A DNA stretch of 6,083 nucleotides, taken from NCBI GenBank assembly GCA_021792015.1, contig JAJYVM010000249.1:1-6083 (forward strand), read 5' to 3'. Under the pieces are notes generated by a model. The model did not search any database. It saw only the letters and a list, made by a program, of their open reading frames with translations, and was not told the origin of the DNA. Below are positions 1-5,134 of the stretch, in pieces. The stretch comes from Bacillota bacterium. Lineage in GTDB: Bacteria > Bacillota > Sulfobacillia > RBS10-35 > JAJYVM01. Both the position numbers and the translations under genes were made by a program. Within the stretch, counting starts at the first letter, position 1. Each line of letters starts with the position of its first letter.

Positions 1-1
1 C

Positions 2-1081
2 TATCACCGCCTGCTGCTTACCCTGCGCCGGGGGGCCGCCGAGGCGGACCGCCGCCGCCTGCTGCGCGCGGCACACAAGCGGAACGAGGACGTTCCCGCC
101 TACCTGCTTGGTGAGCAGGCCCCGCCGGACCCGCTGCCCGACATCCTCGTGCGCGGAGAGGACAGCGAGGCGGCCGTGTACGCGGCACTGGCCGGACAGG
201 CGTGGGAGGCCACGCCCGATGCCCTGGACTGGCTGGCGGCCGAGGTGGAGCCGTGGGACGTGGAGGGAGCGGCCGAAGAGGATGCCTGGGCCAGCCACCC
301 CGAGTTCCGGGCCATCCGGGAGACGGACGCCGACGAGGTCATCGTCGGCGACAGCAACCCGCGTTTCCACGTGCTGATGCACGCGGTGGTGGCCCGCCAG
401 CTGGCGCGGGCGGACCCGCCGGCAGCCGCCGAGCTGCTGGAGGCCTGCCTGCGGGCGGGAGCCGGCCGCCACGAGGCCGAGCACGTCATCCTCAACGTCC
501 TGGTGCGGGCCATGTCCGCCATGCTGCGCGAGGGCAGGCTGTTCGACGGCGACAGGTACGAGGCGCAGCTGCGCCTCCTGACCCGACTGGCCTCCGGCGA
601 GGCGCCGCCGCCAAGGCCGCGGCGCAGCGACCCCTGCCCGTGCGGCAGCGGCGCCAAGGCCCGCGACTGCTGCCTGCCGTTCGGGTGGCCGCCCCTGCCC
701 ATGATCACACCCCCGGACGGGCGGCCGCCGCGGCCGGGCCTGGTCTCCGTGCTTGGGCCGGGCCGCTTCGCCGAGCCGGCCGTGCTGCGCAACCTGACTC
801 AGGATGACCCGCTGGTCTTCTGCGAGAACGCGACGGCCGTGGCGGAGGGGCTCGAAGCGGCGGGAGACCCGGATGCGGCGCTCGGCGTGCTGCAAGAGGT
901 CGCCGAGGCTGCCGGCGCGGCCCACGAGCGGGTGGCGCTCGAGCAACTGGCGCGGCTCTGCCTCCGCCACCCGGATCATGAGGCCGAGGGCCGGCGGGCG
1001 TGCGCGCGCCTCAGCGACCTCACCGGCGAGCCCGCGGACGCGGTGATGCGGCGCCTGATGCCGCCCTGGCGGAGGCGGTAG
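2..1081 (+). CDS. ST7-like / DUF1841-like / SEC-C motif protein, 5'-truncated by window edge
   Basis: The frame is open from the first bases, so the N-terminus lies outside the window; 359 residues are visible. The GTG at 149 begins an internal methionine-type codon and is unlikely to be the real start, because the upstream codons read well as protein. Visible residues about 1-80 (VPAYLLG at 31-37, then LPDILVRGEDSEAAVYA and TPDALDWL) resemble the helical ST7/TPR-like region of bacterial SEC-C proteins. Residues about 117-195 (NPRFHVLMHAVVARQL, HEAEH at 157-161) resemble DUF1841. Residues 210-224 form a SEC-C motif (DPCPCGSGAKARDCC), which in SecA and many other proteins binds zinc. The remaining ~135 residues are alanine-rich and probably helical. 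No signal peptide or membrane segment is visible, so it is probably cytosolic. The SEC-C call is firm; the other two domain calls are by recall and weaker. The cellular role is unknown. Confidence 0.85.
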   Translation, partial: YHRLLLTLRRGAAEADRRRLLRAAHKRNEDVPAYLLGEQAPPDPLPDILVRGEDSEAAVYAALAGQAWEATPDALDWLAAEVEPWDVEGAAEEDAWASHPEFRAIRETDADEVIVGDSNPRFHVLMHAVVARQLARADPPAAAELLEACLRAGAGRHEAEHVILNVLVRAMSAMLREGRLFDGDRYEAQLRLLTRLASGEAPPPRPRRSDPCPCGSGAKARDCCLPFGWPPLPMITPPDGRPPRPGLVSVLGPGRFAEPAVLRNLTQDDPLVFCENATAVAEGLEAAGDPDAALGVLQEVAEAAGAAHERVALEQLARLCLRHPDHEAEGRRACARLSDLTGEPADAVMRRLMPPWRRR

Positions 1082-1087
1082 CGGGCG

Positions 1088-1321
1088 GTGTCGCGCAGTG
1101 GCGTGGAAGCCAAGCCCGCGTGGCGCGCCCTGCCCCCGGAGGCGCGCCGGGCCGCCGATCAGGCCCTTGACAGCCCGGTGGCCCGCGCCATGCGCATCTG
1201 GGGCGGTTACGGGCCGACCCCGACCTTCCGCCTGCGCCTGCGCGATGGGCCGCACGCGGCGCGGATGCCGCCCGGGGGCTGCCGGGGCCGACAGCTGTCG
1301 CTGGCCACCGGACCGGTGCTG
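1088..1321 (+). pseudogene. 5' remnant of an aminoglycoside-phosphotransferase-like gene (truncated)
   Basis: A GTG seven bases after the preceding stop, with GGAGG at 1071-1075 upstream, opens a frame whose first ~54 codons look like genuine protein. The segment WGGYGPTPTFRLRLRDG (residues 38-54) resembles the N-lobe beginning of aminoglycoside/choline phosphotransferase-like proteins, where a glycine-rich strand and RLRLADG normally precede a lysine-bearing strand. Here the likeness ends at about base 1250: no Phe-Lys strand follows, and the catalytic HGD and DxD regions are absent. The frame stays open far beyond this only because it runs antisense to the racemase gene, which ends at 1322. 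The most likely reading is a gene cut down by a deletion or rearrangement. The 3' limit given is set by the neighbour and is approximate. A very short functional ORF cannot be excluded. Confidence 0.5.
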
Positions 1322-2428
1322 CTACCGCAGCGCCTCGCTGCGCACCGTCCGCGCATCCAGGCGCGCGCGCACGACCTCGTACCCCCGCCCCGGGCTCTGC
1401 GGCACAAGGATGGTGCCGTCCGGCTCCATCGTCACGGGCGGGTCGATGATGTCCTCGGCCCAGTAGCGGTGGCTTCCCGAGGTGTCGCCGGGCAGGGTGA
1501 AGCCCGGCAGCGTGGTGATGGCGATGTTGTGGGCGCGGCCGATGCCCGTCTCCAGCATGCCGCCGCACCACACGGGCACGCCCGCGGCGAGGCAGACGTC
1601 GTGCAGGGCCTTGGCCGGCGCCAGCCCGCCCACCCGCGCGATCTTGATGTTGATGATGCGGCAGGCGCCGATGGCGATGGCGCGCCGCGCGTCCTCGGCG
1701 TGGTGGATGCTCTCGTCGAGGCAGATCGGCGTGCGCAGCGCCTTCTGCAGGCTCGCGTGGTCGATGATGTCGTCGTGGCCGAGCGGCTGCTCGATCATCA
1801 TCAGCCCGAACTCGTCCAACCGCCGCAGCGTGTCGATATCGGCCAGGGTGTACGCCGAGTTGGCGTCCGCCATCATCGGCACATCCCCGAACTGCCGCCG
1901 CAGCTCGCGGATGACCTCCACGTCCTTGCCCGGCTTGATCTTGATCTTCACCTTGCGGTAGCCGTCGCGGATGAAGCCCTCCACCGTGCGGCAGAGCGAG
2001 GCCAGATCCGGGTGGATGCCGACGCTGACGCCCACATCGATTCGGGTCCGGTCGCCCCCAAGACTCCGCCAGAGCGGCTCCCCCACCGCCTGCGCGTGGA
2101 GGTCCCAGACGGCCGACTCCAGCGCCGCGCGCGCGATGTGGTTGCGGCGGATGGGGGCAAACCATCCGTCCACCTCGCTCGGGTGCTGGAACTCCCTTCC
2201 GAGCACGACCGGGGCCAGGAAGTCGCGCAGCATGTGCCAGCACGTGCCGACGGTCTCCTCGTTGTAGAAGGGCCCGGAGAGCGCGCAGCATTCGGCGAAG
2301 CCGGAGATGCCGCCGCCCTGGGCCTCCACGATGAGCACGCGGCGCACGTCCTCGCGCCCGAAGCTGGTCTCAAACGGCGCCAGCAGCTGCATCTCGATCT
2401 CACGGACCACGACGCGCTCAACGCGCAA
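1322..2428 (-). CDS. menC: N-succinylamino acid racemase / o-succinylbenzoate synthase (enolase superfamily)
   Basis: A member of the MenC/NSAAR group of the muconate-lactonizing-enzyme subgroup. It either racemises N-succinyl amino acids or dehydrates SHCHC to o-succinylbenzoate in menaquinone synthesis; some homologues do both. The TTG at 2428 is chosen as start. It gives 368 residues, the length I recall for the Amycolatopsis enzyme, and places APFETSFG at residues 17-24 as in the family. A G-rich stretch lies about 8 bases upstream. The longer frame to 2521 only reads antisense to the previous gene. Visible active-site elements are KIKIKPGKD with acid/base Lys163 in the K161-x-K163 pair, Mg2+ ligands Asp188 (ADANSAY), Glu213 (IEQPL) and Asp238 (CLDES), and the second catalytic Lys262 (NIKIARVGG). 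WCGGMLETGIGRAHN and FTLPGDTSGS are also typical. All catalytic residues are intact. The start overlaps the upstream GNAT stop by 11 bases, implying coupled translation. No other men gene is present, so the GNAT partner favours the racemase role. Confidence 0.93.
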   Translation of the reverse strand: MRVERVVVREIEMQLLAPFETSFGREDVRRVLIVEAQGGGISGFAECCALSGPFYNEETVGTCWHMLRDFLAPVVLGREFQHPSEVDGWFAPIRRNHIARAALESAVWDLHAQAVGEPLWRSLGGDRTRIDVGVSVGIHPDLASLCRTVEGFIRDGYRKVKIKIKPGKDVEVIRELRRQFGDVPMMADANSAYTLADIDTLRRLDEFGLMMIEQPLGHDDIIDHASLQKALRTPICLDESIHHAEDARRAIAIGACRIINIKIARVGGLAPAKALHDVCLAAGVPVWCGGMLETGIGRAHNIAITTLPGFTLPGDTSGSHRYWAEDIIDPPVTMEPDGTILVPQSPGRGYEVVRARLDARTVRSEALR

Positions 2429-3242
2429 AGGGATCGCCCCCCGCTCGCAGCAGGTAGTGGTGGACGGCCTGCCCGCGGGCGAAGCCGACCACGGCGTAGC
2501 CCGCCGCGAAGTAGTGCTCAAGGGCCGCGCGGGTCTGGGCCCGCCAGTCCGCGGCCAGTCCCAGGTCGGCGGCCTTCATGGCCAGGAAGTCGCCGGGGAT
2601 GGCCACCCGCAGCTCCGGCTCGCCGCGGCCGAGGTCAAGGGCGGCGATGCGGGGCCAGCGGCCGCCGCCCGGCTGCAGGGGCGTGACGGACGGCGCCAAG
2701 TCGGCGGGATCGGAAGCAACGGAACCTTGGTCCAGGCGCGCGCGTACGCGCGCGCGATCCAAATCCCATTCGACGAGGACGCGGTCGCTCGGGAGGCCCG
2801 CGTTCAGGCTGTCCTGCATGGCGCCATAGACGTCGCGCTCGTAGTGGCGCGCGATCGCGCCCAGGCGGGCGATGTTCAGGTTCGCGTTCGGGCCCTGCAG
2901 GGGGTCGTACGTCCAGGTGATGCGGCGGTAGCCCATCGCCAGCGCCTCGCGGCGCTGGGCCCCCTTAAGGGCGAAGCCGGCGCCACGGCTGCGCGCGCCC
3001 TGCCGCACGGCCACCATCTGCGAGTGCAGCCACGGGGCGGCGCCCGCCTGCCAGGCCGGGAAGGCGTACGCGAAGCCGATGAGGTCGCCGGCACCGCCGT
3101 AGGCGCCGAGCACAAGGCCCCCGGTGCGGGAATGGACCAGCACCTCGTGGGTCGGGACGGTCTCGGCGGCGCCCCAGACCTCCGTCTGCAGCGCCACGAC
3201 CAGGGCCACGTCCGCAAGGGCCGTGATGCGGCGGATGTCCAT
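2418..3242 (-). CDS. GNAT-superfamily acyltransferase, COG3375-like; candidate N-succinyltransferase
   Basis: A 274-residue protein starting ATG at 3242 (MDIRRITALADV, LQTEVWG). An in-frame TGA two codons upstream fixes the earliest possible start. GAGG is only one base from the ATG, too close to act normally, so initiation may depend on leaderless or unusual signals. Residues about 1-165 form the GNAT fold: SQMVAVRQGARSRGAG fits the acyl-CoA pyrophosphate-binding loop, and WTYDPLQGPNANLNIARLGA with YGAMQDSLNAGLPSDRVLVEWDL is typical of COG3375. The C-terminal ~100 residues are an extension of unclear function. The gene directly precedes and overlaps the racemase. Known family context: in Geobacillus kaustophilus a GNAT succinyl-CoA:D-amino acid N-succinyltransferase is encoded with NSAAR and a deacylase. 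That specificity here is inference. No hydrolase lies in the window. Confidence 0.85.
   Translation of the reverse strand: MDIRRITALADVALVVALQTEVWGAAETVPTHEVLVHSRTGGLVLGAYGGAGDLIGFAYAFPAWQAGAAPWLHSQMVAVRQGARSRGAGFALKGAQRREALAMGYRRITWTYDPLQGPNANLNIARLGAIARHYERDVYGAMQDSLNAGLPSDRVLVEWDLDRARVRARLDQGSVASDPADLAPSVTPLQPGGGRWPRIAALDLGRGEPELRVAIPGDFLAMKAADLGLAADWRAQTRAALEHYFAAGYAVVGFARGQAVHHYLLRAGGDPFAR
2736..2755. repeat. 20-bp perfect alternating purine-pyrimidine palindrome inside the GNAT gene
   Basis: GCGCGCGCG, then TA at the centre, then CGCGCGCGC: every base alternates purine and pyrimidine and the sequence equals its own reverse complement over 20 bases. On the coding (minus) strand it encodes the arginine/alanine-rich stretch within DRARVRARL, at the junction between the GNAT domain and the C-terminal extension. 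Such tracts can adopt Z-DNA or cruciform structure, but codon bias for GCG/CGC alone may have produced it. Confidence 0.6.
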
Positions 3243-3307
3243 GCCTCAAGGCTTCGCCGCGCGCGGGCGGGGTTCCTCGGGGCGCGGCCGGACGGTCATG
3301 ACGGGCG

Positions 3308-3336
3308 TTGACACGAACATGCGTTCCCTATATTCT
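3308..3336 (+). promoter_or_regulatory. Sigma-A-type promoter of the 11-residue-repeat gene
   Basis: TTGACA at 3308-3313 matches the -35 consensus exactly. Two overlapping -10 candidates follow: TATTCT at 3331-3336 (17-base spacing, 4/6) and TATATT at 3329-3334 (15-base spacing, 5/6). This is a conspicuous AT-rich island in very GC-rich surroundings. Transcription would start near 3343, giving a leader of about 130 bases before the ATG at 3473. The spacer is occupied by a LexA-type operator, annotated separately. Orientation and position assign it to the plus-strand gene. I saw no comparably good promoter on the minus strand for the divergent GNAT gene. Confidence 0.75.
3314..3327 (+). promoter_or_regulatory. 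LexA/DinR operator (SOS box) between -35 and -10
   Basis: The 14 bases CGAACATGCGTTCC fit the Bacillus subtilis DinR/LexA box consensus CGAACRNRYGTTYC at every position, including the GAAC-N4-GTTC core. The site begins immediately after the -35 hexamer and ends just before the -10 region, so bound LexA would block RNA polymerase. The predicted effect is repression in normal growth and release after DNA damage, when RecA promotes LexA self-cleavage. The operator is about 70 bases upstream of the divergent GNAT start at 3242, so a secondary effect on that operon is possible but unsupported. Confidence 0.8.
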
Positions 3337-3460
3337 CAAGGTGCCGTCCCGGTCTGGCGCACCGCGTCGGCGCGCAAGGGATCGCGGCGGTCCCGGGCGA
3401 AACTGGTTCGCCTCCGGCCGTCGCGGGGTGCTGCCCAGCCGGGCCGAGTCGCCGGGGCAC
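3337..3460 (+). other. Leader region of the repeat gene, with a small hairpin
   Basis: About 120 bases between the predicted promoter and the Shine-Dalgarno hold no convincing gene. The downstream frame is open back into the promoter, but no earlier start has a ribosome binding site. One hairpin is visible: GGCGAA at 3396-3401 pairs with TTCGCC at 3407-3412 around a five-base loop. No riboswitch or attenuator signature was recognised. The other part of this divergent gap, 3243-3307, shows no gene beyond a short minus-strand frame ending at 3246, in frame with the GNAT start. Confidence 0.35.
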
Positions 3461-3469
3461 GAGGTGATC
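3461..3469 (+). promoter_or_regulatory. Strong Shine-Dalgarno that fixes the start at 3473
   Basis: GAGGTGATC is a nine-base complement to the usual 3' end of 16S rRNA (GATCACCTC). The GAGG core ends eight bases before the ATG at 3473. It is the best ribosome binding site in the window and rules out the longer in-frame reading that begins at the TTG in the -35 box. Confidence 0.85.
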
Positions 3470-3472
3470 AGG

Positions 3473-3940
3473 ATGGACCCTGAGCTCAAGACCTACATCG
3501 AGGCAATGGAGGCTCGACTCGTCGCGAAGATCGATGAGCAGGGGCGGGAGCTGGCCGCCCGGATCGATGCGCAGGGCAGCGAGCTTGGCGCCCGCATCGA
3601 CGCACAGGGGCGGGAGTTGACCGCCCGGATCGACGCACAGGGGCGGGAGCTTGGCGCCCGCATCGACGCACAGGGGCGGGACTTGACCGCCCGGATCGAC
3701 GCACAGGGGCGGGACTTGACCACCCGGATCGACACACAGGGGCGGGAGCTCGGCGCCCGCATGGACGCACAGGGGCACGAACTGCGCGGGCACATCGCGG
3801 AGCTCACGGAGCGCGTGGACAACGGCTTCGCGGCACGCAAGCAGGACGAGGACCTCGCCCTCAGTGAGGTGGACACGTTGCGGAAGCGGTTTACACGCCT
3901 TGAGCGGCGGGTGTCGGCCCTGGAGCAGGCCAGGGCCTGA
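3473..3940 (+). CDS. Predicted SOS-regulated protein built of 11-residue repeats (probable coiled coil)
   Basis: A 155-residue hydrophilic protein with no signal peptide or membrane segment. Residues 1-18 (MDPELKTYIEAMEARLVA) are helical-looking. Residues 19-106 are eight consecutive 11-residue units of the form RIDAQGRELGA or RIDAQGRDLTA, without any gap. Residues 107-155 (HIAELTERVDNGF, then LSEVDTLRKRFTRLERRV) carry heptad-like hydrophobic spacing suggesting a classical coiled coil. In the repeats, Ile and Leu alternate at spacings of 7 and 4, a hendecad pattern compatible with an extended rod or oligomer, although a Gly in every unit is odd for a coiled coil. The start is set by the strong Shine-Dalgarno just upstream. 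The promoter carries a LexA box, so DNA-damage induction is predicted. I do not recognise the family. Possible roles (division inhibition, nucleoid or envelope scaffold) are speculation. The minus-strand frames across it are shadows of the repeat. Confidence 0.85.
   Translation: MDPELKTYIEAMEARLVAKIDEQGRELAARIDAQGSELGARIDAQGRELTARIDAQGRELGARIDAQGRDLTARIDAQGRDLTTRIDTQGRELGARMDAQGHELRGHIAELTERVDNGFAARKQDEDLALSEVDTLRKRFTRLERRVSALEQARA
3527..3790 (+). repeat. In-frame tandem array: eight 33-bp units with a 66-bp higher-order period
   Basis: Exactly eight units of 33 bases, each encoding 11 residues, with unit starts at 3527, 3560, 3593, 3626, 3659, 3692, 3725 and 3758. Units 2+3 and 4+5 form near-identical 66-base pairs: the first member begins CGG and ends with GGCGCC, the second begins CGC and ends TTGACCGCC. 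Unit 6 is nearly identical to unit 5 apart from its CGG start and one change near its end, and units 7+8 follow the pair phase again. The outer units 1 and 8 have diverged most. The high nucleotide identity, including synonymous positions, points to recent expansion by slippage or unequal recombination. Confidence 0.93.
3916..3937. other. Hairpin at the 3' end of the repeat gene
   Basis: GGCCCTGG at 3916-3923 and CCAGGGCC at 3930-3937 form a perfect 8-bp stem with a six-base loop, ending directly before the TGA. No T-tract follows on either strand, so intrinsic termination is doubtful. The position between convergent genes makes a role in transcript end formation possible. Confidence 0.35.
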
Positions 3941-3970
3941 GATTCGGGCCTTCGATCGGCTCCGGCACTT

Positions 3971-4000
3971 GTCACCTTCTCAGCCGTCACCTTCTCAGCC
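3971..4000. repeat. 15-bp perfect tandem duplication spanning the acyltransferase stop
   Basis: GTCACCTTCTCAGCC occurs twice head to tail at 3971-3985 and 3986-4000. Read on the minus strand, the unit is CGG CTG AGA AGG TGA: the acyltransferase ends Arg-Leu-Arg-Arg-stop, then the same five codons follow again in frame, giving a second stop. The duplication therefore leaves the protein unchanged and merely doubles the stop. Confidence 0.9.
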
Positions 4001-5132
4001 GCCGCAGAGCCTGGCATGTCTCATCCAGCATGGCCGCCTGCGCCGCAAAGACGTCCAGGGGCTCGTGCAGGCGGCGGTCGTGGACCCTCCCCGTCATCGC
4101 CCCGCCGGGCGCACAGTACCCGAGGCGCACCAGGGTGGCCAGCATCCCGCGCGCCGCGGCCGGGACAGGCGCCACCCACGCCCCGGCCGGCAGGGCCCGC
4201 ACGCCCTCCCGCAGCGCGGCCTCGATCCCGGCGGGCGTCACGACCTTCGGCCGCTCGCGCACCAGCCAGACGCTCAGCAGCTGGCTCGCGGTCACCGGCC
4301 GCGCCGCCGCCAGCGACGTGGCGATGTCGTCGGGGTCGGCCGGTGCGAGCAGGCGCACGACCATGGTGAAGCGGCGCCGGACCAGCGGATCGTACGCGAT
4401 CGCCGCGAGCTGGATCCGGCCGCGGGCCAGGGGCAGCAGCCGGCTCAGCAGGCCCCCCATGGGCGCCAGCCGCCCGTCGGCGGTGACCCGCCCCTCGGGG
4501 GTGACAAAGACGGTGGCGCCGCCGGCCAGGGCCGCCGCCACGGCCGCCATCTGCGCCTCCACGCGGGGCCGCAGCGCCGCGCGCGCCTCGCCCCGGTACG
4601 GCTCGCGGAGGTCCAGGATCGAAGCCGGCGCCGGGTGGCGCGCCAGCCGGCCGGGCACCCAGATGTCGCTGACCCGGCCGGGCCCTCCCGCCGCCAGCAC
4701 CTCGCGGAGGGGCAGGTCCCCGTGGCGCAGGTATACCTCGTACGCCAGGCTGGCCAGCGGGCGGCGCAGCGGCTCGTTCTCGAGCGGGAGGACGCCGAGG
4801 CGGCGGAGCGCCCGGCCGGGGTTGAGACCAGGCAGCGCGCTGGCGAAGAGGTCAGGCAGCCGGGGTCCCAGCAGCCCCGGCTCGAAGAGGCGCTGGCTGC
4901 CGACGGCCCGCACGGGGGTGCGGGTGGGCGGGGTGAGCACGGCCAGCAGCGGGACGGCGATGGAGTCGAGGTCGTGCTGGTGGTTGGCCAGGATCAGCAG
5001 CGGCCCGTCCCGCCGCGGCAGGGCGCCGTGGACCTCAATGCGGCAGAAGGCCCGCGTGGCGAGGAGCGCCACGCGAGCCAGGGCCGGCAGCCAGGCGGGG
5101 GCCGCCGGGAGGCGGTCCTCGCCTCGCGTCAT
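3987..5132 (-). CDS. PlsC-like (LPLAT superfamily) glycerolipid acyltransferase
   Basis: A 381-residue protein resembling 1-acylglycerol-3-phosphate acyltransferases, which move an acyl chain to a lysophospholipid or related acceptor at the cytoplasmic membrane. Block I is NHQHDLDS, with the catalytic HX4D pair His51-Asp56. RRLGVLPLEN (110-119) fits block II, and TPEGRVTADGRL (from 211, with Glu213-Gly214) fits block III, the phosphate-binding EG motif. A hydrophobic segment near residues 15-29 may contact the membrane. Blocks I and III are about 160 residues apart, nearly twice the usual PlsC spacing, because of an insertion (about 120-195). A C-terminal extension of ~150 residues follows block III, so the substrate may not be the usual one. 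The ATG lies two bases after the SLH gene stop with only a distant GAGG, suggesting translational coupling. Confidence 0.8.
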   Translation of the reverse strand: MTRGEDRLPAAPAWLPALARVALLATRAFCRIEVHGALPRRDGPLLILANHQHDLDSIAVPLLAVLTPPTRTPVRAVGSQRLFEPGLLGPRLPDLFASALPGLNPGRALRRLGVLPLENEPLRRPLASLAYEVYLRHGDLPLREVLAAGGPGRVSDIWVPGRLARHPAPASILDLREPYRGEARAALRPRVEAQMAAVAAALAGGATVFVTPEGRVTADGRLAPMGGLLSRLLPLARGRIQLAAIAYDPLVRRRFTMVVRLLAPADPDDIATSLAAARPVTASQLLSVWLVRERPKVVTPAGIEAALREGVRALPAGAWVAPVPAAARGMLATLVRLGYCAPGGAMTGRVHDRRLHEPLDVFAAQAAMLDETCQALRRLRR

Positions 5133-5134
5133 GT

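Noticed and set aside
81..96. GGAAC-N6-GTTCC inverted repeat considered as a second LexA box
   Set aside because: The spacer is six bases rather than the four required between GAAC and GTTC, and it lies inside a coding region with no promoter.
1306..1318. CACCGG-A-CCGGTG inverted repeat just past the racemase stop, considered as a terminator
   Set aside because: The loop is effectively too short, there is no T-tract on the minus strand, and such GC palindromes are common here.
1088..2686. A 532-codon plus-strand open frame running through the racemase gene
   Set aside because: Beyond about base 1320 it is the antisense of the racemase and GNAT genes, whose minus-strand products carry complete catalytic motifs. 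Only the first ~54 codons look like independent protein.
3246..3320. A 24-codon minus-strand frame ending two codons before the GNAT ATG, considered as a leader peptide
   Set aside because: Its first ATG lies in the LexA box, there is no ribosome binding site, and the Pro/Arg composition is typical of noncoding GC-rich sequence.
3527..3790. Tandem array considered as CRISPR
   Set aside because: The units are directly adjacent with no unique spacers, and the period is in frame with a coding region.
3296..3793. Minus-strand repeat ORF (units like LCVDPGGQVPP) opposite the 33-bp array
   Set aside because: Any in-frame 33-bp repeat yields repeats in all open frames. The plus strand has the promoter, the strong Shine-Dalgarno and helix-like composition.
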